Shown here: positions 34,591-43,165 of the stretch, in pieces
Layout of the letters: each line of letters begins with the position of its first letter
Position numbering within the stretch: the first letter of the stretch is position 1
Assembly (NCBI RefSeq): GCF_009928485.1
Contig: NZ_JAABNP010000041.1
Span: 1-48,968, forward strand
Direction of reading: 5' to 3'
Length of the DNA stretch: 48,968 nt
From: Clostridium sp. C2-6-12
GTDB taxonomy: Bacteria > Bacillota > Clostridia > Clostridiales > Clostridiaceae
Notes under the pieces: model-generated
What the model saw: the letters and a program-made list of their open reading frames with translations, nothing else
Databases searched by the model: none
What the model was told of the DNA's origin: nothing
Translations under genes and position numbers: made by a program

Positions 34591-35757
34591 GTGAATAAAT
34601 ATGGTTTGAAAATAAAGAGTGTTTTGAAATTTCCTTATATTATCTTATCAATAATAATTATTATAGGTTTGTTTTTTTGGAATTATAATAAAAATGAAGA
34701 TGTTATTATTGGATTTTCAGCACAGCTAACGGGAAGCAAAGCTGAATTAGGGGTACAGGAAAGAAATGGAGTGCAATTAGCAATAGAAAAGATTAATGAA
34801 TCAGGAGGAATTTGTGGGAGAAAAGTATCTTTAATTGTTAGTGATGATTGTGGCAAATCTGAAAGTGCAAGGAAAGGAGATGAAGAGTTAATAAATAAAG
34901 GAGCAGTTGCAATTATTGGACATGCTACTACAGCTCAAACCTTAGAAGGTCTTAAAGTTACTAATCCAAAGAGAGTTGTAATGATTGGTGCTACAGTATC
35001 CACGCCTGAATTAACTGGCATTGATGACTATTTTTTTAGAATTCATCCATCATTTAAAAATAGCGCTGAAAATTTTGCAAATTATGTTATAGATAATAAA
35101 GTAAAAAATATAGCTATAATATATGACATAGACAACTCGTCGTATTCTAAAACCTATAGTAAAGTATTTGCGGATAAATTTAAAGACATAGGGGGAAATG
35201 TAGTAAGTGAAATTAAATTTTCTTCAGAAGAGGAACCAGACTTTACACCGTTACTTTCTATAATAGAAAAAAGTAAACCAGATGGATTGTTAATTATTGC
35301 ATCAGATACTGATACAGCTATTATTGCACAAAGGGCTAAACTTATTGATAAAAATATTAAATTGTATACATCAGCTTGGGCACAAACTGAAACTCTTATA
35401 AGCAATGGAGGTCAAGCAGTTGAAGGTATGGAATTAGAGCAAGTCTATGATGTGACAAATAAGTCTCAGAACTTTGTTGATTTTAAGTCTAATTATAGAG
35501 CCAGATTTGGAAATGAAGCGTCATTTAGTGCTGCATATAGTTATGAAGCAACAATGGTACTTGCAGAAGCTTTAAAAAAAGCAAATTGCAATAAAAATAA
35601 ATTAAAAGAAGCTTTATTAGAAATTCATGATTTTAATCTGTTAATAGACAATATTTCTATAGATAAATATGGAGATGTAGAAAGGCCTTATTATATAAGT
35701 AAAATTTACAAGGGACAATTTATTAGGGTTGAGAATACTGGAGGTAAAAATGAATGA
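34591..35757 (+). CDS. LivK-like substrate-binding protein, membrane anchored, coupled to a histidine kinase
   Basis: This 388-aa type I periplasmic-binding-fold protein resembles branched-chain amino acid receptors. The N-terminus is a single transmembrane helix (about residues 14-32) without a lipobox Cys, so it is a tethered protein and not a lipoprotein. Motifs include IGFSAQLTGSKAELGVQERNG, INESGGICGRKVSLIV, AIIGHATTAQT and FSAAYSYEATMVL. The GTG start follows AAAGGGG. The stop overlaps the next kinase start by four bases (ATGA), and no permease or ATPase gene is nearby. The most likely job is ligand sensing for the kinase, not transport; the ligand is unknown. Confidence 0.88.
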   Translation: MNKYGLKIKSVLKFPYIILSIIIIIGLFFWNYNKNEDVIIGFSAQLTGSKAELGVQERNGVQLAIEKINESGGICGRKVSLIVSDDCGKSESARKGDEELINKGAVAIIGHATTAQTLEGLKVTNPKRVVMIGATVSTPELTGIDDYFFRIHPSFKNSAENFANYVIDNKVKNIAIIYDIDNSSYSKTYSKVFADKFKDIGGNVVSEIKFSSEEEPDFTPLLSIIEKSKPDGLLIIASDTDTAIIAQRAKLIDKNIKLYTSAWAQTETLISNGGQAVEGMELEQVYDVTNKSQNFVDFKSNYRARFGNEASFSAAYSYEATMVLAEALKKANCNKNKLKEALLEIHDFNLLIDNISIDKYGDVERPYYISKIYKGQFIRVENTGGKNE

Positions 35758-38042
35758 AAAAAAGTAATAATTCTCCAAATTTACGTCAATTATTTTTACA
35801 CATATTTTTATTTCGTTTATTTATTCCTTTAATTTTAGTGGTATTAATGGCTGTAATATGCTTTGGTTATTTAGGAATAAGAAATCTTGAAAGTCGTCAA
35901 AGTCAGGTTGTAGAATCTATGTCCCGCATAATAAACTATCACATTGATCATGGAAAAAGTATTTTAGAAGCAATAGCTAGAGTTGCTGAAACAAATGATA
36001 ATATAAATGTATCGGTTTTTATGAAAAGTTCCTGGGAATCATATGGTTATTTTGATACTATATATTATTTGGATAAAAATGATAGAATTATAGATATGAC
36101 ACCTTTAAATCCAAGGTATGACGGAATTGATATGTCTAATATTTCGAATTTTAAAGAAGATGATAAACTTTTTAATATACATATTTCAAAACCATTTATT
36201 TCTTTACGTACAGGTTACCCTACAATATTCTTAATAAGGCCATTATTAAATGGAGGATATTTAGTAGGAGAATTGAATCTAGAATTACTTCAAAACGAAA
36301 TTAAAACGTCAGCAAATTTACCTGACAAGGATTTTGTTTTTATTATGGATCAATCTGGAACACTTATTGCTCATCCTTATCTTGAGTTAGTTAAACAACA
36401 AACAAATATGAGCAATTTGAAAATATTTAGAAACATATTTCAGGGGAAAAATACAGGGATATATTCTTATGATGGAAATATTGTTATAGGCAATGCTGTG
36501 ATATTAAATGAAAATAATTGGGTTGTTGTTGATCAGATATCAATTTATGAGTTTGTAAACCGTTATATTTATATATTAGTAATAGTTTTAAGTTTAGCTT
36601 TATGCATTTGCGGGGCTTTAATTTTAAATCTTAAGGAGCAGCTTAATAAATATATAATAACTCCAATAGAACAATTAATAAAAAAGACAAATAATATAAC
36701 AATTGGTGATTTTAGTGACTCAATGGATTTTTCACCTGCTTCAACTGCATTTTCCGAATTAGATAAGCTTTTCGTGGATTTTCAGTATATGACAGATAAT
36801 TTACAAGCAAGAGAATCAGCATTAAGAGAAAGTGAAAATAGATATAAGGGGTTGACCAATAGAATGCCTATAGGTATCTTCCGAGCTACCTTAACAGGAG
36901 AAATATTAGGCGTTAATCCAATGTTTAAATCAATATTTGGTTTCACTAATTATGATGAAGTTATAAATAAAAATATTTTAGATATTATTTATCCATACTC
37001 AATATATATTAAAAGGTTCCCAGAATACATAAAAAATTTGAATAATTATGAAATGAAAATAAAATGTAATAATGGTAAAAGTATATGGATACAGATTGAT
37101 ACTCATATTGTTTACAATATTAATAAAGAAGCGGAATTTTTTGAAGGCTGTATACAGAATATTACTGAGCGTAAAGTGACAGAAGCAAAAATAAAAGAGC
37201 AACAAGAACTTTTATTTAAATCAGAAAAAGAAAAAAGGGAAACTCTTGAAAAGACTCTTGCTATGAAGGATGAATTTATATCTTTACTTAGTCATGAATT
37301 TAAAACACCACTAAATGTTATTTATTCAGCCATTCAATTAATAGAAGGTGTATATATTAATAAGATACCAGAACGTGTACAGGAACTAATTGGAAGTATA
37401 AAGAAGAATACATTTAGACAGTTAAGACTTTCTAATAATTTATTAGATGTTACAAAAATGAATTCAGGTCAAACTAAATTAAATATGAAAAATATAGACA
37501 TAGTTTTTTTGTCTAGAGCAATAACAGAGTCAATAGAATTATATGCGGATCAGAAGGATATAGATGTATACTTTGAATCAAATTTAGAGAGCAAGATAAT
37601 TAATATGGATGAAGAAAAATTCGAACGTATATTATTAAATCTCCTTTCAAATGCTATGAAATTTACAGAGAGTGGAGGAGAAATTTCTGTAAGGGTTGAA
37701 GAAATTAAAAATTTAAATTTTATTCAAATTAAAGTTATAGATACTGGAATAGGAATTCCAAAGGATAAGCAAGAGTTAATATTTGAAAGATTTGGGCAAG
37801 TGGATAATAATTTATCTAGACAAGCAGAAGGAAGTGGTATAGGTTTATCATTAGTAAAATCACTAGTTAATCTTTTAGAAGGAACAATTGAGGTTCATAG
37901 TGAGGTTGGTGTAGGCAGCACTTTTACTATAACCCTACCAGTTAGAAATGAAGAAATAAATAATAGTAGAGATGATTATATAGATTTTCAAAATGAACTG
38001 GTAAGTAAGATAAAAGTTGAATTTTCAGATATTTATTTATGA
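35754..38042 (+). CDS. Cache-HAMP-PAS sensor histidine kinase
   Basis: This 762-aa membrane kinase has helix 1 at about residues 16-38, a double-Cache-like extracellular sensor (about 40-265, with SLRTGYPTIFLIRPLLNGGY and IMDQSGTLIAHP), helix 2 (about 272-296) and a HAMP domain. A PAS domain follows (about 365-480; GIFRATLTGEILGVNPMF), then a dimerisation domain with His513 in LLSHEFKTPLN and an ATPase domain ending GSGIGLSLVKSLVNL. It is translationally coupled to the binding protein gene before it. No response regulator gene is adjacent, so it is an orphan kinase here. The neighbouring AraC gene is convergent and has no receiver domain. Confidence 0.94.
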   Translation: MKKSNNSPNLRQLFLHIFLFRLFIPLILVVLMAVICFGYLGIRNLESRQSQVVESMSRIINYHIDHGKSILEAIARVAETNDNINVSVFMKSSWESYGYFDTIYYLDKNDRIIDMTPLNPRYDGIDMSNISNFKEDDKLFNIHISKPFISLRTGYPTIFLIRPLLNGGYLVGELNLELLQNEIKTSANLPDKDFVFIMDQSGTLIAHPYLELVKQQTNMSNLKIFRNIFQGKNTGIYSYDGNIVIGNAVILNENNWVVVDQISIYEFVNRYIYILVIVLSLALCICGALILNLKEQLNKYIITPIEQLIKKTNNITIGDFSDSMDFSPASTAFSELDKLFVDFQYMTDNLQARESALRESENRYKGLTNRMPIGIFRATLTGEILGVNPMFKSIFGFTNYDEVINKNILDIIYPYSIYIKRFPEYIKNLNNYEMKIKCNNGKSIWIQIDTHIVYNINKEAEFFEGCIQNITERKVTEAKIKEQQELLFKSEKEKRETLEKTLAMKDEFISLLSHEFKTPLNVIYSAIQLIEGVYINKIPERVQELIGSIKKNTFRQLRLSNNLLDVTKMNSGQTKLNMKNIDIVFLSRAITESIELYADQKDIDVYFESNLESKIINMDEEKFERILLNLLSNAMKFTESGGEISVRVEEIKNLNFIQIKVIDTGIGIPKDKQELIFERFGQVDNNLSRQAEGSGIGLSLVKSLVNLLEGTIEVHSEVGVGSTFTITLPVRNEEINNSRDDYIDFQNELVSKIKVEFSDIYL

Positions 38043-38070
38043 TAATTTTGCAATTATCATAAATAAATAT
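38029..38070. terminator. Bidirectional stem-loop between the kinase and AraC genes
   Basis: Nineteen bases (38029-38047) are mirrored exactly at 38052-38070 around a TTGC loop. The stem overlaps the last codons and stop of the kinase gene and touches the AraC stop, so two convergent genes share it. Flanks are AT-rich but lack a long T tract. Confidence 0.65.
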
Positions 38071-38969
38071 TATGCCTTGTATATTTTTTGATTTATATCT
38101 CTAAATTCTCTTGGTGTAAGCTTAAATTTTGTCTTAAATAATTTGTTAAAATAAGATACATTGTTAAAGCCAACTTCAAAGGAGATATCCATTATAGATT
38201 TATCTGTTGTATCAAGAAGTTTGGAGGCAACTTCAAGACGATAATTATTAATATATTCAATACAGGTCATACCTATATATTTTTTAAAGAATCGCATAAA
38301 ATGATATTCACTGAAATTGCATATAGAACACATATCTTTTATAGAAATATCATTCATATAATTTTCTTTAATATAGTTTAATATGATTTTCATTTTATTT
38401 GTCACCTCACTAGATAATGAGGCGGCTTTATTTTTTACAATCAAATCATATTTATATAATAAAGCAAAAAAATGATATAATAATGATTTCAATTCAATTT
38501 CATAAGCAATATCTTTAGAATTATAACAATCAAAAATCTTGGAAATTATATTATACAATTCACTATAACCTTTGGAATTTTTTTTGATTAAAACAGGTAG
38601 TTCATGTTCATTATTGAATATTGGAGCAAAGTACTTTATTAGGCAGCCGTCAGTAACAGCACTATTTAACATATTTAAATTAAATACCATGGTGCGCCAA
38701 TTCATATTTGTACTATTAATTTGATGTATGGAATGAAGCGAAAAGGGTTTAACTAATATTATATCTCCTTTTTCAAGCTCATAAGGTACTAGATCTATTT
38801 TGTATTCACCTATGCCATCATCTACTAGAGTAAGTTCTATTTCTTCATGCCAATGTATTTGTACTGTATAGTATATTTCGGAAAATTCACAGGAATAAAC
38901 AGTAAATGGTAAAATGAAATCGCCGTGTGTTGTATTTTCCTTTAAGTCTTTTATGTCTAAATTATTCAT
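38070..38969 (-). CDS. AraC family transcriptional regulator
   Basis: This 299-aa regulator has an N-terminal cupin-like sensing domain (about 25-110, with HWHEEIELTLV and YELEKGDIILVKPFSLHSI) and two C-terminal helix-turn-helix motifs (MKIILNYIKENYMNDISIKDM in part, and MDISFEVGFNNVSYFNKLFKTKF). The ending LTPREFRD is a family signature. Cupin-type AraC proteins often sense sugars. The gene is divergent from a GH31 glucosidase gene across about 300 bases, so control of alpha-glucoside use is likely. The start at 38969 follows GGAGG; an upstream TTG in frame would include that site. Confidence 0.93.
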   Translation of the reverse strand: MNNLDIKDLKENTTHGDFILPFTVYSCEFSEIYYTVQIHWHEEIELTLVDDGIGEYKIDLVPYELEKGDIILVKPFSLHSIHQINSTNMNWRTMVFNLNMLNSAVTDGCLIKYFAPIFNNEHELPVLIKKNSKGYSELYNIISKIFDCYNSKDIAYEIELKSLLYHFFALLYKYDLIVKNKAASLSSEVTNKMKIILNYIKENYMNDISIKDMCSICNFSEYHFMRFFKKYIGMTCIEYINNYRLEVASKLLDTTDKSIMDISFEVGFNNVSYFNKLFKTKFKLTPREFRDINQKIYKA

Positions 38970-39107
38970 ATTTACCTCCAAGATAGCAGTATTGTTTTAT
39001 TATTAATATGAATTATGCAAGAAATTTAAAATATATAAATATATAATAACATTATAGTGATATTAAAAAAATAATTACAAGTATTTTTTTAATCATGATT
39101 ATATTTT

Positions 39108-39159
39108 AGGGCTTAGTCAATTAAATTATCCGAATAACCCCTTCGGCTAGGCCTAAATA
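39108..39159 (+). promoter_or_regulatory. Structured GC-richer element in the araC-type / GH31 divergent region
   Basis: In an otherwise AT-rich 307-base gap, TTTAGGGCTTAG pairs imperfectly with CTAGGCCTAAA (39148-39158). CCGAA (39130-39134) pairs with TTCGG (39142-39146) inside. The nested fold looks like a leader RNA structure or an operator cluster. I do not recognise a riboswitch class. The rest of the gap (38970-39107, 39160-39276) holds no clear site. Confidence 0.35.
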
Positions 39160-39276
39160 AATTTTGATTTCTTATAGAAGATAAAATTATATAATTATGG
39201 ATTACACAAAAGCTAAAATAATAAAATTTTATATTATAAAATAATTTTTATATAGGTTTAAATGGAGGAAAAGGCT

Positions 39277-41646
39277 ATGGAAAAGAAGAAAGAAAAAAAG
39301 GTATATGGTAAGCTATTAAATTATGAAGTTGAAGAAAACGTTGTTAATATCAATTTTGAAGGGAAAAAAGCATTAGTAAAGATAATTAATTCATATATAA
39401 TTAATTTTTTTGTGCCTCTACATAGAGAAGAAAGAAATTCGAAGGCAGTTGAAAAATTAAAAGACAGTTATTGTGATTTTCAAGTTGAAAATATAGAAGG
39501 CGGAATTCAAATATCAACCGAAAAATTAATTGCTAAAATATATGATGAGTTTACAGTTGATATTTATGATAAAGATGGAAAAATATTATGTGAAGATTAC
39601 AGAGGAGAAAAAGATCATTTTATTAGAAGAACTGCAGATTTTAAGCTTGCAGAAGCAGAAGGACATGATTTAAAGGAAGGCTTTGAAGAAAAGATATATG
39701 TTTCTAAAAAGATGGAAGAAGAAATGTATTTTTATGGACTTGGAGAAAAAACAGGTCATTTAAATAAGAAAGGCTATCACTATGTAAATTGGAATACAGA
39801 CGATCCTAAACCACATGGAGAAACTTTTGATAGACTTTACAAATCAATACCATTTTTAATTTGTGTTAATAAGGAAAATGCTTTTGGCATATTTTTTGAT
39901 AATCATTTTGAAACTCATTTTGATATGGGGCGAGATAATTCAAAGTATTATTATTTTTCAGCAGCAGATGGAAATTTAGATTATTACTTTATTTATGGTC
40001 CATCTATAAAAAAGGTAGTAGAGGGCTATACGAAAATTACAGGAACAGTGCCTCTTCCTCAATTATGGACACTAGGATATCAACAATGCAGATGGTCTTA
40101 TGATACAGAGGGAAGACTTATGGAGGTAGCCGAGAGTTTTAGAGAAAAAGGAATTCCTTGTGATACTTTATATTTAGATATAGATTATATGGATGGTTAT
40201 AGAGTATTTACATGGGATAAAGAAAGATTTAAAGACCCAAAAGTTATGATTAAAAAGTTAAAGGAAATGGGCTTTAAATTAGTTACCATAATAGATCCAG
40301 GAGTTAAGGTGGACAAAGGCTATGAAATTTATGATGAAGGTTTAAAGAATGGATATTTTGCAAAAGATAATCAGGGTATTGTATATAGAAATGAAGTTTG
40401 GCCAGGAGATTCTGTTTATCCAGATTTCTTAAATTCAAATACAAGAAAATGGTGGGCAGAAAATCAAAAAATAATGACTGATTATGGTGTAAGTGGAATT
40501 TGGAATGATATGAATGAGCCAGCAAGCTTTAATGGACCTTTACCAGATGATGTTATGTTTGACCAAGATGGAATTCCAGTAATGCACAAAGAAGCCCATA
40601 ATGTTTATGGTCATATGATGGCGAAGGCTACATATGAAGGTTTAAAGAAGGAAACAGGAAAGAGACCATTTATAGTAACAAGAGCCTGTTATGCAGGAAC
40701 TCAAAAGTATTCAACTATATGGACGGGGGATAATCAAAGTACTTGGGAACATTTAAGAATGTCTCTTCCAATGCTTATGAATCTAGGTTTAAGTGGAATG
40801 GCTTTTTGTGGAACAGATGTAGGTGGATTTGGTCATGACTGTAGTTCGGAGCTGTTAAGTAGATGGGTACAAGTTGGAACATTTACGCCACTGTTTAGAA
40901 ATCATTCTGCAATGGGTACCAGGGATCAAGAACCATGGGCATTTGATGAAGCTACAGAAGAAATTAATAGAAAATATATTAGATTACGTTATAAGCTGCT
41001 TCCATATATTTATGATACTATGTGGAATTGTAGTAAAAATGGTGCTCCACTAATAAGACCATTATTATTTAATTACCAAGAAGATAAAAATACTTATGAA
41101 ATTAATGATGAATTCCTTTGTGGTGATAATATATTAGTTGCTCCAGTTGTAGAGCAAGGTGCAAAAGCAAGAATAGTTTATCTTCCAAAGGGAGACACAT
41201 GGATAGACTACTGGACAAAGAAAGAATATAAAGGTGGACAAAATATTATTAAGGAAACTCCATTAGATGTATGTCCTATATTTATTAAAGGTGGAAGTAT
41301 TATTCCAGTAGGTGAAGACCAAAACTATATTGGTGAAAAAGAAACAGATACTTTAAAAATTGAGGCTTACTTAAGCGCTGAAGATACAGAAACAAGGTAT
41401 CATCATTATGTAGATGATGGGGAAACTTTCAAATATCAAGCAGGAGAATTTAATGATTATAAGATTAAAGTGAGCAATAAAGAAAAAGTTGAAATTAAAA
41501 TAAAAGGAATAGATCATAATTATGAAGATAAGTATGCAAACATTGAATTCATCCTTCATAATTTAAATGGAAAAATTGTAACAGTAAATGGAGAAACAGT
41601 TAAAGTTGAAGATGGAAAAGCTATAATTTCAAACCCAATAAAATAA
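39277..41646 (+). CDS. Glycoside hydrolase family 31 alpha-glucosidase
   Basis: This 789-aa cytoplasmic enzyme hydrolyses terminal alpha-linked glucose from oligosaccharides. The family 31 catalytic centre is visible: the nucleophile Asp in GIWNDMNEPASF (about residue 409) and the acid/base Asp in WTGDNQSTWEHL (about 483). The N-terminal galactose-mutarotase-like beta domain, the (beta/alpha)8 barrel with YLDIDYMDGYRVFTWD and the C-terminal beta domain GGSIIPVGEDQ follow the usual order. The start at 39277 follows GGAGGAAAAGG; ATG 39262 would put this site inside. The AraC gene upstream probably regulates it. No sugar transporter gene is adjacent. Confidence 0.95.
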   Translation: MEKKKEKKVYGKLLNYEVEENVVNINFEGKKALVKIINSYIINFFVPLHREERNSKAVEKLKDSYCDFQVENIEGGIQISTEKLIAKIYDEFTVDIYDKDGKILCEDYRGEKDHFIRRTADFKLAEAEGHDLKEGFEEKIYVSKKMEEEMYFYGLGEKTGHLNKKGYHYVNWNTDDPKPHGETFDRLYKSIPFLICVNKENAFGIFFDNHFETHFDMGRDNSKYYYFSAADGNLDYYFIYGPSIKKVVEGYTKITGTVPLPQLWTLGYQQCRWSYDTEGRLMEVAESFREKGIPCDTLYLDIDYMDGYRVFTWDKERFKDPKVMIKKLKEMGFKLVTIIDPGVKVDKGYEIYDEGLKNGYFAKDNQGIVYRNEVWPGDSVYPDFLNSNTRKWWAENQKIMTDYGVSGIWNDMNEPASFNGPLPDDVMFDQDGIPVMHKEAHNVYGHMMAKATYEGLKKETGKRPFIVTRACYAGTQKYSTIWTGDNQSTWEHLRMSLPMLMNLGLSGMAFCGTDVGGFGHDCSSELLSRWVQVGTFTPLFRNHSAMGTRDQEPWAFDEATEEINRKYIRLRYKLLPYIYDTMWNCSKNGAPLIRPLLFNYQEDKNTYEINDEFLCGDNILVAPVVEQGAKARIVYLPKGDTWIDYWTKKEYKGGQNIIKETPLDVCPIFIKGGSIIPVGEDQNYIGEKETDTLKIEAYLSAEDTETRYHHYVDDGETFKYQAGEFNDYKIKVSNKEKVEIKIKGIDHNYEDKYANIEFILHNLNGKIVTVNGETVKVEDGKAIISNPIK

Positions 41647-41652
41647 TATATT

Positions 41653-41690
41653 TAAAGAGCAGTAGTTATTTGGACTACTGTTTCTTTTGT
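41653..41690 (+). terminator. Intrinsic terminator of the GH31 gene
   Basis: CAGTAGT (41660-41666) pairs with ACTACTG (41674-41680), extended by AAAGA/TTCTTT pairs, and is followed by TTTTGTTTT. Confidence 0.75.
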
Positions 41691-41906
41691 TTTGAAGCAT
41701 AATTAAAAGAATTATTAAATATTACCAAAAAAATTATATGAGTTATGATAAAATAAAATTATAAAAATTCGGAGAATATTTTGTGTATGGCACTTAAAGT
41801 TTAAATTACTAATTGTATACATAGATAAGATAAATTTTATTTATAGGACTTTCAATTTGTATTAACATAAGGATTAAATCAAAAAGGCTAACTAGGAGGG
41901 AGTTTA

Positions 41907-42998
41907 GTGGGAATAGATGAACTTTATAATATTGGGGCAAGGATACAAAATAATAATTATATAGAAAACAATTCTAAAATTGATAGTTCCAAATTTTCAC
42001 TGTTATTAAATTCAAGTAGTAGTTCGGAAGTATTTTCAAACTTACAGAAAAAATTCAATCAAGTGAACTTTCATATTGGTGATATTTCCAAAAACGATAA
42101 AATACTTGATGCTTATGGAAGCGAACTAAGAGGGAGACTTAATGTAATTATTTCTCCAAGCATATTAAATGAAATGGAAAATAGTATTAGTAAAAGACTT
42201 GAAATAGAAAATAGGATATTTGAATATATAAATGAGAAAAATACTTGGTTTGAAGGTTTGGGGGTGAAATCTTTATCCTCTGGAATAATAATTAATAGTG
42301 ATGGAACGGTTAGTTATTGGTCAATACCTGAAGACTATGAGATTATTAATGATAATTCTCAAAAGCAAAGTCAACCTTCTGCAGTATATAGAGGTGAAAA
42401 TTACAGAGGTGAGTATGAAGCTAGTTCATCAAAAAATAAAGGTGATATATTGGTAGAAAAGCGATTTAATAATGAAAATATAATACCCTTATATTACTTA
42501 GGAACTTACTCTAGTAAGGAAATTATTAATAGAATTATTGACAAAAGCAATAAAGAACAAGAGGAAAAAAATTTGCTTCAGCATTTAAAAGAAAAATTTA
42601 GCGGAATTAATATTTATATTTTAGAGATTGAAAATAAAGATGAAGCTATAATAAACCATGGGATTAAGTGCAAGAGTCTGTATAATGTATGTATTTCACC
42701 AATAATTTTCAAAGAAATGGAAGAGGATCCAGCAAAAGAATTAGAGATAGAAGGGAAAATAAGTGATTATTTATTTGAGGAAACTCAAGAGAGGAATTTA
42801 TATAAGTTCTTAAATGAAAAAACTAAAGTTTCAGGAATTGTATTTCATAAAGATAGATCAGTAACAAGATGGTCTAATTTAAATAATGAAAAAGATAATT
42901 TAGAGAATGTAAGTAAAATAGTTGAAGTAAACAAAGAGTTTATTATAAGACAAACATCAGTAAATGGAAAATTCTCTATAAGAAAATTAATTTTATAG
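41907..42998 (+). CDS. DUF6033-like protein with an internal domain duplication
   Basis: This 363-aa protein of unknown function has no signal peptide or membrane helix. Two halves share the pattern NVxISPxIxxEME-xx-KxLEIExxIxxY, at about residues 77-108 (LNVIISPSILNEMENS) and 258-289 (YNVCISPIIFKEMEED). Each is followed by a beta segment ending in SGIIINSDGTVSYWS or SGIVFHKDRSVTRWS. This motif is typical of the DUF6033 family in clostridia. The duplication suggests a symmetric or paired-binding protein. The GTG start at 41907 follows AGGAGGGAG. It lies alone between terminators and the dehydrogenase promoter. Confidence 0.7.
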   Translation: MGIDELYNIGARIQNNNYIENNSKIDSSKFSLLLNSSSSSEVFSNLQKKFNQVNFHIGDISKNDKILDAYGSELRGRLNVIISPSILNEMENSISKRLEIENRIFEYINEKNTWFEGLGVKSLSSGIIINSDGTVSYWSIPEDYEIINDNSQKQSQPSAVYRGENYRGEYEASSSKNKGDILVEKRFNNENIIPLYYLGTYSSKEIINRIIDKSNKEQEEKNLLQHLKEKFSGINIYILEIENKDEAIINHGIKCKSLYNVCISPIIFKEMEEDPAKELEIEGKISDYLFEETQERNLYKFLNEKTKVSGIVFHKDRSVTRWSNLNNEKDNLENVSKIVEVNKEFIIRQTSVNGKFSIRKLIL

Positions 42999-43019
42999 AA
43001 AACTTTAAGTGAAAAAATA

Positions 43020-43050
43020 TTGACTTAGAGTTAACTTTAAGGTGTAAGAT
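43020..43050 (+). promoter_or_regulatory. MerR-type promoter with a 19-bp spacer ahead of the alcohol dehydrogenase gene
   Basis: TTGACT (43020-43025) and TAAGAT (43045-43050) are separated by 19 bases. The spacer holds the near-perfect dyad CTTAGAGTT-AACTTTAAG (43024-43041). An overlong spacer filled by a dyad is the hallmark of MerR-family activated promoters. The aldehyde-responsive AdhR/NmlR branch controls alcohol dehydrogenases with similar sites. The regulator gene is not in the window. Confidence 0.7.
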
Positions 43051-43165
43051 TAAATAAGTAATAGCTATTGTTTAAATAGTAAACTTACTTAAATTATAAA
43101 TTATAAAATATAAATGATATATGATTATAATTTAGGTTATATTAATACAAAAGGAGAGTGTATTT

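Noticed and set aside
38070..38969. The AraC gene as the missing response regulator of the orphan kinase
   Set aside because: It has a cupin sensing domain and no receiver domain, is convergent, and pairs naturally with the divergent GH31 gene.
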